This document shows positions 45,187-54,848 of a stretch of DNA of 64,000 nucleotides, one piece after another (positions within the stretch are counted from its first letter, which is position 1; every line of letters starts with the position of its first letter). The notes beneath the pieces were generated by a model. It saw only the letters and a list, made by a program, of their open reading frames with translations. It had not been told where the DNA came from and searched no databases. The translations under genes and the position numbers were made by a program. This DNA comes from Mesobaculum littorinae (GTDB lineage: Bacteria > Pseudomonadota > Alphaproteobacteria > Rhodobacterales > Rhodobacteraceae), in the NCBI RefSeq assembly GCF_004011175.1, contig NZ_RQXX01000004.1, positions 310,001 through 374,000 of the forward strand, given 5' to 3'.

Positions 45187-45489
45187 GCTTCAAATCCTGC
45201 TTCTACAATAGAATTGCCCGCGTCATCGGGGCACGAAGATACCGTCGACCACGTATTATGCTGCCCACCGGATGACACGGCGCGCATCCAAGTCGCAAAC
45301 CCTATGTGGAAAAGCAATTGTTCTCGTGCGGCTTTACCCCGGGGGACGCCGATCCTCTGGGCGCGTTTCCGCCAGTCGCTGAGCGAAAATGACATACTTT
45401 GAAATATGGCCCGGGCGCGCGTCTTCGCCCGGGCGCATGTGCTCATCTCGGCGTCGGTGCGCGCGTGTGTCGGACCGGCCCCTTCTCTG
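45187..45489. other. Region between glmS and the DUF2793 gene
   Basis: 303 bases, both flanking genes on the minus strand. The side next to glmS should carry its promoter; a CATAAT -10-like hexamer lies about 70 bases before the start, with no convincing -35. The other side holds the hairpin at 45409-45434. No glmS-type riboswitch core was recognised. No gene seen. Confidence 0.5.
45409..45434 (-). terminator. Hairpin downstream of the DUF2793 gene
   Basis: GCCCGGGCG-N8-CGCCCGGGC, a 9-bp perfect stem 56 bases after the DUF2793 gene stop on the minus strand, followed by CATATTTC. The short T-run makes intrinsic termination plausible. Confidence 0.55.
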
Positions 45490-46581
45490 TCAGAACCAAC
45501 GCCCGACGGCGGTCAGGACGAACCGCTTCTTGTCGTCCTCGGACAGGATTTCCGACGACCAGGGAACAAAGTTCACCGCCGCCGTCCCGCAGGTGTAGAT
45601 CGTGATGCCCGCAGCCAGGGCCTCACCCCGGCGAATGTCGCCATGCACGTTCACATCCTGGTTCGCCGTCCCCACGAACGCAGCCGGATACGTCCATGTC
45701 AGGTAGCCCGGACTGGTGTAGAGGGCGCCGGAAGGCGAGTCGATGGCGGTGCTGGCGCTTCCACCGGTCGCACCGTCAAGAATGACAGTGCAGATCTGCG
45801 TCCCGTCGGCGAAACGCACGAAGCTTCCGTCCGCAGTCTCAGACCGTTGAATGACGGCTCCGGTCGGCATGCCCCCGGCTTGTGACACCGCGCCCGTAAC
45901 ATTCCCCCGGTGATAGGCCAGCTCCTCCCCGATCCGCAGCCCTGACAGGACCGACAGCGCGCCACTCTCCCGATCCGCCCGCAGCGCCTCGGACCAGGTC
46001 ATGCCGTCGGGGCTGACCTTGAGGTGGAAGTCGTTGTCGCCGGTCAGACCCATCTCGGCGTGACCGGTCCAGTTCGACTGATAAAGCAGCGATCCGGTTT
46101 CTCCGGCGCCGGCCTTGTTGATCTTGAGCTGATGTCCGCCCCCGGCATGGCTGAGCAGCACCGCGTCGGACGACACCGCCAGCCGATTGGCCGCATCCGC
46201 CGCCGCCCCGACCCCGACACCTGGAAGGTTGTCGAGGTCCAGAGGCATCGCCCCCCATGCCCCCCCCCGGAAGACCACGGGCGCCCCTGCCGTCAGGTCC
46301 CATGCCCGCCACCCCTCGGCCGGGACGATGAAGATCCAGCCCGCGCCGTCCCATTGCGCAAGGCTGCCCGAATGCCCGGCCCATGCGCCGGTGGGCGCCG
46401 GGCCCAGTGCGTGGATCTCGCCGCTTGCGGGCTGCTCGGGCGGCGTTTCGCTGTTCACCCTCGTCAGAACAAGCTGGGCGATCGTATCCAGCATCTGCAG
46501 GGCTTCGTTGTGGGTGACGTGCTTTTGCGCCTGTGACGGCAGTATCACCGGCAATCCAAGCCGGGCAGTATGATCGGTCAT
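45490..46581 (-). CDS. DUF2793 domain-containing protein (phage/surface-fibre-like)
   Basis: A 363-residue protein. Residues 1-85 match the DUF2793 pattern (RLGLPVILPSQAQKHVTHNEALQMLDTIAQLV, then SGSLAQWDGAGWIFIVPAEGWRAWDL), often found in gene-transfer-agent or tail-fibre-like proteins of Rhodobacteraceae. The middle (LAVSSDAVLLSHAGGGHQLKINKAG, NDFHLKVSPDGMTWSEALRADRESGALSVL) is repetitive beta strand as in fibre tips. The start at 46581 has GGAGG before it; the frame opens further upstream without support. No phage genes surround it. It may decorate the cell surface; no firm role. Confidence 0.78.
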   Translation of the reverse strand: MTDHTARLGLPVILPSQAQKHVTHNEALQMLDTIAQLVLTRVNSETPPEQPASGEIHALGPAPTGAWAGHSGSLAQWDGAGWIFIVPAEGWRAWDLTAGAPVVFRGGAWGAMPLDLDNLPGVGVGAAADAANRLAVSSDAVLLSHAGGGHQLKINKAGAGETGSLLYQSNWTGHAEMGLTGDNDFHLKVSPDGMTWSEALRADRESGALSVLSGLRIGEELAYHRGNVTGAVSQAGGMPTGAVIQRSETADGSFVRFADGTQICTVILDGATGGSASTAIDSPSGALYTSPGYLTWTYPAAFVGTANQDVNVHGDIRRGEALAAGITIYTCGTAAVNFVPWSSEILSEDDKKRFVLTAVGRWF

Positions 46582-48103
<1,522 letters not shown>

Positions 48104-48409
48104 GGGGACATAAGCCGCGACGCGGGTCCCGCCCCGCAGCGTGACGCTGGGCGGCGGCGGCGAGCGCATGGCTCAACGCGAAAGCCACGGGGTCTCCGGC
48201 TTGAGTTGTGGGCACTGCCCTGAGCAGCGCCATATCAAGCGTCCGTGCCCGATGCCGCGGGGGCTTATTGTGCGGGCCCGGGGGCGGCCCCGCCGGGATA
48301 CCGATCTTGCACCCCAAAGGTCACGACGCGCTGCTCCCCCGGCGTCCGGGGCTTGGCCGGCAAGGCTTGGGCAACACCCCCCAGGGGCCGGACCGGCCCG
48401 CCGATCGCC
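48104..48409. other. Convergent region after glf
   Basis: 306 GC-rich bases between the convergent ends of glf and the coiled-coil gene. Short frames appear on both strands but carry no family features. No strong terminator stands out; only short stems such as AGCGT-G-ACGCT around 48139-48149. Confidence 0.4.
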
Positions 48410-50068
48410 CTAGAACCCCCGCCGAAGCGCGCGCAGCGGCGAGGTGACGCGCCAGGACGTGCTGTTGAGCAACGCTTCATTGCCCTCTTTCAACGCCTTG
48501 TTTTCCTCTCGGAGCTGCGCAAGCTCATCGTGAAGGGATTGAGCGCTTTCGATTTTCTGCCAGAAAGCCCCCTGCTCCGCCTTGATGGATGCGATCTCTG
48601 CGTCCTTCTCTCCGACCTTTGCCCGCATCGCTTCCGCCTGTCGCGTCAGCTCGGCGAGCTCTTCGAACCTCCGGGTTCGTGCCGCTTCCGCCCGGGACCG
48701 GAACTCGGCATATGCGGCCTCGAGCGCTTCTTTCTCGGCCTGAACGCTCGAAAGCTGACGCCTCAGCTCTTCACCCTCATCAAGCCTGCGGGCCTCGGCC
48801 GCTTCCGCGCGCGCCAGACCTTCGGCCTGTGTGGCCTCGAGCGCCTCTTTCTCAGCTTGAACGCTAGAAAGCTGACGCGTCAGCTCCGCGATCTCCTCGA
48901 ACCTCAGGTCTTGAGCCGCGTTTGCACGAGACAGCTCAGCGGCATGTGCGGCCTCGAGGGCAGTTTTATCGTCCCGAACGCTCGAAAGCTGACGCGTCAG
49001 TTCCGCAATCTCCTCGAACCTCAGGTCTTGAGCCGCGCTTGCACGAAATAGCTCCTCGGCATGTGCGGCCTCAAGGTCGGACAGCTGACGCGTCAGCGCA
49101 GCCAGCTCTTCGGACCTCTGCGCCTCAGCTTCCTCCGCTTGCGCCCGGTCTTCGGCCTGCACGCGCCTCTGCTCGGTCTCGTAGAGGGCGGTATGAAGTT
49201 CGGACAGCTTGCGGCCGCGTTCATCGACCAGCTTGCGCAACGGCTCGAGTTCACTGACCGCTTCGTCATGTTTGGCCGACGCCGCTTTCAAGGCGCTGCG
49301 CGCCTTGGCAAGCTCGGCGGAAACGGCCGCCTCTTTGGCGGTGGAGTGGACGCCCTGCCCCAACCTTGTGAAGAATAGGGCGATATCCCCGGGAATATAC
49401 CCGTCCGCGCACACGCGCAGCAGCGTTTCCAGGCGCGCGGATCGTCCCTTTTCCTTCAGGACGACCGTCAACCCGTCACCGATCTGGAATTCGATCTTGT
49501 TCTTGTCCGACAGGAAGATTTCAAGATCCTCGCGTGCCACGTCCTGCGATGCCCGCGTGCCGTGCAAGAGCAGAAGACCCGTGTCCTTCAGACACTGCAG
49601 CCAGCCCTCCTCATCGATTTCCGGCTGCCCGGCAAGATCCACGAAAAGCAGATCAAGGCTGCCCGGGCGCAGAGCTCCGAGGGCGTCCTTTGGGGCAACC
49701 GATGCGGTCAGCTCGGCGATATCGTCGTAGATCAGCGCGGCATGATCGCGCAAAGGCTTTGGCGGTTCGGGCAAAAGTTTCCGACCATCGCCGTCTGTCC
49801 ACCCCCCGAACCACTGGCACTGGGCCATGATGTTCTGTTTATCAAGCGCTTGGCACAGTGCGAAAAAGACAGCGCCATCAGGCGCGCCACAGACCGCCAG
49901 GCGACGGGGCGCTTCTGCCGAGATCAGCCAGAACAGGAACGGCGTATGCAGCATGGCGGGACTGTCGACCAGGAAGCGGGGCCGCCAGAACATCGTCGCG
50001 ATCGAGGATGGAACGAAGAACTCGTCCGTTCGCGAAAGATCGGATCTGCCTTGCCGCTCAACACTCAT
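48410..50068 (-). CDS. Methyltransferase-like / coiled-coil protein with tandem repeats, possible polysaccharide chain-length ruler
   Basis: A 552-residue protein from ATG 50068 (GGAG six bases upstream; another ATG at 50083 gives five more residues). Residues 1-220 resemble a degenerate class I methyltransferase (LAVCGAPDGAVFFALCQALD, then LDLLFVDLAGQPEIDEEGWLQCL). From about 240 to 520 it is a long coiled coil with repeats of about 41 residues (F/LEEIAELTRQLSSV..K.ALEAAHA.ELSRA.AAQDL; at least three near copies). The end LLNSTSWRVTSPLRALRRGF is a motif seen at the C-termini of many glycan-modifying enzymes and may be an amphipathic membrane anchor. This domain order recalls WbdD, which caps and measures ABC-exported O-antigen. 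It is in a polysaccharide locus; role inferred. Confidence 0.72.
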   Translation of the reverse strand: MSVERQGRSDLSRTDEFFVPSSIATMFWRPRFLVDSPAMLHTPFLFWLISAEAPRRLAVCGAPDGAVFFALCQALDKQNIMAQCQWFGGWTDGDGRKLLPEPPKPLRDHAALIYDDIAELTASVAPKDALGALRPGSLDLLFVDLAGQPEIDEEGWLQCLKDTGLLLLHGTRASQDVAREDLEIFLSDKNKIEFQIGDGLTVVLKEKGRSARLETLLRVCADGYIPGDIALFFTRLGQGVHSTAKEAAVSAELAKARSALKAASAKHDEAVSELEPLRKLVDERGRKLSELHTALYETEQRRVQAEDRAQAEEAEAQRSEELAALTRQLSDLEAAHAEELFRASAAQDLRFEEIAELTRQLSSVRDDKTALEAAHAAELSRANAAQDLRFEEIAELTRQLSSVQAEKEALEATQAEGLARAEAAEARRLDEGEELRRQLSSVQAEKEALEAAYAEFRSRAEAARTRRFEELAELTRQAEAMRAKVGEKDAEIASIKAEQGAFWQKIESAQSLHDELAQLREENKALKEGNEALLNSTSWRVTSPLRALRRGF

Positions 50069-50178
50069 ATCGCTCTCCGCCATGAATGATATTCTCTTTG
50101 CAATTTCAGTAAGTTAAATTTGTCTTACCCGAGAACTCCGCGGCCGCGCCGCCGATAATTTAGTATGGGGTCTAGTCA

Positions 50179-50195
50179 CGGCACGCAAGGTGCCG
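50179..50195. terminator. Small hairpin after the GlfT2-like gene
   Basis: CGGCAC-GCAAG-GTGCCG, a 6-bp perfect stem about 80 bases downstream of the GlfT2-like stop on the minus strand, in front of the AT-rich leader of the coiled-coil gene. It has no T-run, so termination is uncertain. Confidence 0.35.
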
Positions 50196-50272
50196 CTCCT
50201 GTTGGAGGGACCCGGCGCAGACGCCCCTTGCCGGTCGCCCGCTGGGCCGGGCGCCTGTGGCTGCACAACAGG

Positions 50273-52075
50273 TCAGGCGGCCCGGTCAGGCGTCGCCAAG
50301 CCGAGTTTCCCGCGCCAGAACCCGCGCGTGGTGAGCGCGTCGTAGCCCTGACGCCAGCGATCCTTGATCTGGTCGTAGTCACGCCAAAGCGCCAGCGAGG
50401 TCTTCGCATAGGCATAGACCAGCCTCCAGGCCCGCGCCTTGTCGTGGCGCACGGTGTAGGCAGATTTGCCGTCGGCCGAGACATAGGTGATCTGCGCCGC
50501 ACCCCAGATCTCACGCCGCCCGCCGCGTTGCGCCGCGGGCAACACGATGTGATTGCCGAAACGCGCAAAGAACGGCAGCAGATGACCGTTGAGCGTCAGT
50601 TTCATCAACGCCCGGTCAGGGAACCGGTGCGGGTTGAACCTGTGCCTCTCGGGCGGCGGGCCGCCTTCGATCGGGCGCCAGACCTCGGCATCCATCAGGT
50701 CCTTGATCTGCCCCCGCCGCAGGCTCATGTCGGCGTTCTCGCGGAAGAACTCCGGCCCGGTGATGGCGTCTTTCAAGGATAGATGTACCGCCTCGAGCGA
50801 CTCGTAGTGGCAGGACAGGAACGACCTGACAAAGAACCAGGCGGCTATCTTCATCGCCCCCTTGCGACCGATCTCGAGCTGCGGCGCGACGAGGTGATGC
50901 GCCAGGTGGCCGCGCAGGTCGAGATACAGCGTCTGCGGCGATTCCTTTGACGAGAAGTCTTCGTCCTGAAAACAGACCACGCCCGGCAGGGGAACGGTGC
51001 GGAAGCGGTTCATGAAGGAAAAGCTGAGGTCGTCTCCGCGCACGAAAAACGGAAACGGCATGTGGCGGACCTTCTCGACCGGGAAGGCGAAATACCACCA
51101 GCCGCCGTAGTAATCGGCCGGTTTGTCGGCGGTGCTGGCGAATTCCATCTCGGCGACCGCATCAAGGTCCCGCAGGTCGAGCCCCTTGAATTCGGGCTGA
51201 CAGACCCGGTGGAACCGCGCGCCATTTTCCCAGATCTGCCAACGATGTTGCGCGTTGATCAGCCCGCCGCAGACAGCCGTGGAGTCATCGATGGCATGAG
51301 CCAGGAACATGCAGGTGCGTTCAAGCGCCTGCATGTGGATCGCAGCGTCGTCATCCATGAACAGGCAATGACTGGCGCCGCGCTCCTCGGCTGCCAGAAG
51401 CCCACGGGCGAAGCCACCCGACCCGCCGAGGTTCTCGTTCGGGATCGGGGTTACGTGCGCCGACGGCGCGATCCCGGCGCTCTGTCCGTTGTCGACCACG
51501 GTCAGGTGAAGGTTGTCCCGCGCCGACGACGCGGCAACGAAGGCTTCGAACCGCGCCACGGTCTGCTGCACGGCCGCCTCGCGCCGAAAGGTGGTGATCG
51601 ACAGCATGATCTGGGGATCGCGCCGCGGCGGCCGGGACGTGCGCCAGTTGGCCTGCCGCAGCACCCCGGGACCGAGCGCGCGAAGCTGGAAGAAAACGAC
51701 CCCGCGGTCGTCGGACCCGCGCGGGCGCACGACCTCGAACCTCTGGGCGCGATCGGCCGAGAGGGTGATCACCTCGTTGACGAGCCGGGTCCAGGAATGT
51801 TCGGGGAAGGCGTGGAACACCACCAGCTCGAACTGGCCCTCGCCCAGAAGCTCGAGCGACAGGTCCTCGATCCCGCAGTACTTGTGCCATTTGCCGATAT
51901 TGAACAGGTTCATCGACGTCCCGAAATCGGCAAGCCCGCCGAGGCCGAAGCGGATCTCCTGCCCCGGCATCGAGAGCCCTGCCGCGTCCTCGAGCTTGAC
52001 GTAAAGATCGCGTTCCGAGCTCAGGCCCGCCTCGGGCCAGATCAGCGACTGCAGCGGCGCATCGGCAATGGACAT
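50273..52075 (-). CDS. GlfT2-like galactofuranosyltransferase
   Basis: A 600-residue family-2 transferase with the N-terminal beta-sandwich of GlfT2 (residues 1-150: LYVKLEDAAGLSMPGQEIRFGLGGLADFGTSMNLFNIGKWHKYCGI). The GT-A core follows (IMLSITTFRREAAVQQTVARFEAF), NENLGGSGGFARGLLAAEE, then the metal-binding CLFMDDDAAIH (near 235-245) and WWYFAFPVEKVRHMPFPFFVRGDDLSFSFMNRF, where WWYF and GDD are GlfT2 hallmarks. A C-terminal helical domain ends it. GlfT2 polymerises Galf from UDP-Galf, and glf is 2 kb away. It lies three bases before the sulfotransferase-like gene on the same strand. Confidence 0.88.
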   Translation of the reverse strand: MSIADAPLQSLIWPEAGLSSERDLYVKLEDAAGLSMPGQEIRFGLGGLADFGTSMNLFNIGKWHKYCGIEDLSLELLGEGQFELVVFHAFPEHSWTRLVNEVITLSADRAQRFEVVRPRGSDDRGVVFFQLRALGPGVLRQANWRTSRPPRRDPQIMLSITTFRREAAVQQTVARFEAFVAASSARDNLHLTVVDNGQSAGIAPSAHVTPIPNENLGGSGGFARGLLAAEERGASHCLFMDDDAAIHMQALERTCMFLAHAIDDSTAVCGGLINAQHRWQIWENGARFHRVCQPEFKGLDLRDLDAVAEMEFASTADKPADYYGGWWYFAFPVEKVRHMPFPFFVRGDDLSFSFMNRFRTVPLPGVVCFQDEDFSSKESPQTLYLDLRGHLAHHLVAPQLEIGRKGAMKIAAWFFVRSFLSCHYESLEAVHLSLKDAITGPEFFRENADMSLRRGQIKDLMDAEVWRPIEGGPPPERHRFNPHRFPDRALMKLTLNGHLLPFFARFGNHIVLPAAQRGGRREIWGAAQITYVSADGKSAYTVRHDKARAWRLVYAYAKTSLALWRDYDQIKDRWRQGYDALTTRGFWRGKLGLATPDRAA

Positions 52076-52078
52076 GGT

Positions 52079-53092
52079 CTAGCCCTTCTTCGGGGCCGCG
52101 GGCGCAGTGATCATGCCCTTTTCCACCATCTGCCGCAGCAGGGGGGCGACGAACTGGTCGATAAGGCCCTGGCTGTCCTGGGGTATCGCCAGCTGGGCCA
52201 GCGGCGCATCGGCGGCCGGCAGAGGCTGCTCGAACAGCGCCTCGCGGCCGAAACGGCGTTGAGCGAGCGCGCGGTTTCCAGCCTCGTAATCGGACAGAAT
52301 GGCCTGGCGCAGCTCGGGGGGCATCAGCCGTTCGCTCTGCTTGCCGGTATGACCGAAGACGTTGCGATCGACCCCCTCCATGGCCCGGCGCAGCAACTCT
52401 CGCTGCGCGGGCGGAAACTCGTCCATGGGCAGGTGACGGGCGAACTCGGCCATTGCGGCGGACATCGAAGAGTTCACGTGCGGCTCGGTCCCGTTGCCGA
52501 GCAGCGCCTGAAGCCCGGCAGCCTCGCAGAAGGCGGCTACGGGCCCATCGGGCATCTGCTCTTTCTCGAAGACGTTGATCGCGACGTTTTCCGCGCCGAA
52601 CACCTCTTCGAGGTGGCGCACGTAGCCGTCGTAGTGAATCCAGTGGAACTGATCGCGACGCGCGAGGAATTCGTCGAAGGTGCAGTGGCTTAGAGCCGGG
52701 TTCCACTGCCACTTGATGTTCTGGAAATACCAGCTTTCGAGCCACAGGTCCTGCCGGCGCAGCGAGTAGATCACTTTCACGTCGAAATGCTCGCGGAATT
52801 CGCCCAGAAGGCTGAGATCCTTGCGCATGCAGATGTCTTCGTCCGAGACCACAAGCTTGGTGATGTCGACAGGGGCCTTGCTGTCGGCGCGTTCGTTCAT
52901 CCGAGCCGCGGCGTCTGCGATGGTCCGCTGGCCGGCAAAGATCGCATTGATCATCTCGAAATGGCGCGGCTTTCGGAACGGCAGCAGACAGCCTTCGGCG
53001 ATCAGCGCATCGAAGTTGCGCAGCAGGAACCTCTGGATCGAGGTGGTGGCCGTCCGGTGTGTCCCGATGTGCAGGTAAAGCGTTCTGGTCAT
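52079..53092 (-). CDS. Sulfotransferase-like P-loop protein
   Basis: A 337-residue protein with the PAPS-loop LHIGTHRTATTSIQRFL (residues 7-23), the 3'-phosphate region VIYSLRRQDLWLESWYFQNIKW, and DEDICMRKDLSLLGEFREHF between. ATG 53092 is the first start placing the P-loop at the N-terminus, as in the family; a start 34 codons upstream is possible. It ends three bases before the GlfT2-like gene and is co-directional, so the two are probably co-translated. That pairing suggests a sulfate transferred to a galactofuranose-containing glycan (inference). Confidence 0.75.
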   Translation of the reverse strand: MTRTLYLHIGTHRTATTSIQRFLLRNFDALIAEGCLLPFRKPRHFEMINAIFAGQRTIADAAARMNERADSKAPVDITKLVVSDEDICMRKDLSLLGEFREHFDVKVIYSLRRQDLWLESWYFQNIKWQWNPALSHCTFDEFLARRDQFHWIHYDGYVRHLEEVFGAENVAINVFEKEQMPDGPVAAFCEAAGLQALLGNGTEPHVNSSMSAAMAEFARHLPMDEFPPAQRELLRRAMEGVDRNVFGHTGKQSERLMPPELRQAILSDYEAGNRALAQRRFGREALFEQPLPAADAPLAQLAIPQDSQGLIDQFVAPLLRQMVEKGMITAPAAPKKG

Positions 53093-53312
53093 GTGATCCG
53101 GATCTTCGTCAATTCGAGCGTCTGAGTCCCGGCGTGTTGCACATTTTCGACAGCGAGACAATCGCGGCAGGCGCACGTCGGCCACTGGGCGCATGTCCGA
53201 CAGGGTGTCCGGGGTTGTTCTCGCAGGGCGCGGGCTTCATAACTGCGAAAGTTAGTGTATCGGGCCAGCCAGGCCAGAGCGTCCGGGCCGGCCGGACCAG
53301 GGAGACGGGGAT

Positions 53313-53855
53313 ATGTCGAACAGTCTGTTTCTAGGGGCGGACGCCCAGATCCGCCAGGCGCTGCAACAGCTGAGGGCGCAGGAGGGTGGCGCCCCCATCT
53401 CGGGCGAGATCACCGGGATCAACGACGACATCTTCCTGTCCAATGACCCCGCGGCCAACGTGACGGGCGATTACACGTCGGGTCGGGAAAATCTGATCTC
53501 GCTCAAGATGCAGCCGGCCGGCGCGGAAACACCCCGGTGGCAGGCACTGCATCTGCGCATGGGCGCCTGTGATCTGGGCAATGCCGGGGTCATCGGTTTC
53601 GTCGCAAGAAGCCAGTCGCCCTCCGCGATGATCACCCGCGCCTGCCTGAGGTCGGGCCGCGACGGGCAGTTCCAGGATACGTTCTTCACCAAGGCCATCG
53701 CCTCCTTCGCGACGCCCAGCACGCATCTCGACGCCATCGACCTCGACACCGCGGGCGACATCCCGCGCACGGCCGACTGGCGCGAGTTCATCCTGTTCTT
53801 CCGCCCCGGCCCGGTGGACATCGACCTTCTCGACTTGCGACCATTCGTCGTATGA
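53313..53855 (+). CDS. Hypothetical protein preceding two glycosyltransferases
   Basis: A 180-residue protein of unknown family. The ATG at 53313 has GGAGACGGGG upstream and the frame is well used. It shows beta-rich segments (PRWQALHLRMGACDLGNAGVIGFVARSQSP, WREFILFFRPGPVDIDLLDLRPF) with three conserved-looking cysteines at most and no signal peptide, helix or known motif. It overlaps the next gene by four bases (ATGA), so its product is made with that glycosyltransferase. It may be a carbohydrate-binding or accessory subunit; that is inference. Confidence 0.65.
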   Translation: MSNSLFLGADAQIRQALQQLRAQEGGAPISGEITGINDDIFLSNDPAANVTGDYTSGRENLISLKMQPAGAETPRWQALHLRMGACDLGNAGVIGFVARSQSPSAMITRACLRSGRDGQFQDTFFTKAIASFATPSTHLDAIDLDTAGDIPRTADWREFILFFRPGPVDIDLLDLRPFVV

Positions 53856-54844
53856 CGACTGAGCCAGGGGCGAACGGCCTTTCCGTCGTGATCCCCGTGT
53901 GGAACCTGCCGGACGATCTGCGCCTCTTGCTTGGCCAGATCGAGCGGATGGGGGTTTTTTCCGAGGTCATCGTCGTCGATGACGGCTCGGACCCCGCCTG
54001 CGACCCCGAAAGGCTCGGGGTTTCCGAGATGCGTCTTGGGGCCAGGCTGCTTTACCTGCGCTCGGACGCGCAGAGGGGCGCAGGCCATGCCCGCAATCGC
54101 GGGCTTGAGGCGGTGACGTGCGACAACGTCATTTTCTTCGATGCCGACGACTGCCTGACGGACGACTTCCCGATGATCTGGGCCCGGCACCTGGGCCAGG
54201 GGATGCCGGATTTCACGATCTTCCGCCATAGTGACACCCGGATCCTTGCAGCCGAGGGCCGCGACGGATCTTTCCGGTTCGAAGAGAGCCTGTGGTCCGA
54301 TGTTCTGGCGGACCGGGACGAGCGCCTTCTGACGCATGAGCAGATGGCCCAGCTTTCCCCCATCGTGGCCTATCCCTGGAACAAGATCTACCGGACCGAC
54401 TATCTGCGCCGCGAGAACATCGACTGCTCGGAGACCCGGGTTCACAATGACATCCGCCTGCACTGGCTAAGCTTCGTCAGGGCGACCCGGGTTCTGGCGC
54501 TCAGGCACGTTGGCGCCGTGCACAAGGTCGACACGGGCCAGCGCAACCTGACCAACCTGCGGGGGGAAGAGCGTCTGTGCCTGGCCGATGTGCTGGGCAG
54601 GCTCACGCAGGATATCCGGTCCACCCCACGCAGCGCGCTGTTCATGCGAAGCTACGTCTCGTTCGTTCACAACGTCTGCATGTGGAACTACCGTCAGGCG
54701 GATCATCACCTGCAACACCGATTTGCGGACCTGGCCTGCCGGGCCTATCTCGACTTCCTCCCCGAAGAGTTCTCTCGCTTCGCGGACTGGCAACCGGACA
54801 CGGCCGACGAAATCGTCCACTTCCTGATGCGGGAGGTCGCCTGA
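53852..54844 (+). CDS. Family 2 glycosyltransferase
   Basis: A 330-residue GT-A transferase. LSVVIPVWNLPDDLRLLLGQIERM is the start, VIVVDDGSDPACDPERLG the UDP-binding block, HARNRGLEAVTCDNVIFFDADDCLTDDF holds the DxD (about residues 82-109), and YPWNKIYRTDYLRRENIDCSETRVHNDI follows. The gene is coupled to the hypothetical protein upstream (4-base overlap) and lies four bases before the next transferase. Neither donor nor acceptor can be told. Confidence 0.85.
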   Translation: MTTEPGANGLSVVIPVWNLPDDLRLLLGQIERMGVFSEVIVVDDGSDPACDPERLGVSEMRLGARLLYLRSDAQRGAGHARNRGLEAVTCDNVIFFDADDCLTDDFPMIWARHLGQGMPDFTIFRHSDTRILAAEGRDGSFRFEESLWSDVLADRDERLLTHEQMAQLSPIVAYPWNKIYRTDYLRRENIDCSETRVHNDIRLHWLSFVRATRVLALRHVGAVHKVDTGQRNLTNLRGEERLCLADVLGRLTQDIRSTPRSALFMRSYVSFVHNVCMWNYRQADHHLQHRFADLACRAYLDFLPEEFSRFADWQPDTADEIVHFLMREVA

Positions 54845-54848
54845 GCCC

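Noticed and set aside
45187-45260. glmS riboswitch/ribozyme upstream of glmS
   Set aside because: No glmS ribozyme core was recognised, and that class belongs to Gram-positive lineages.
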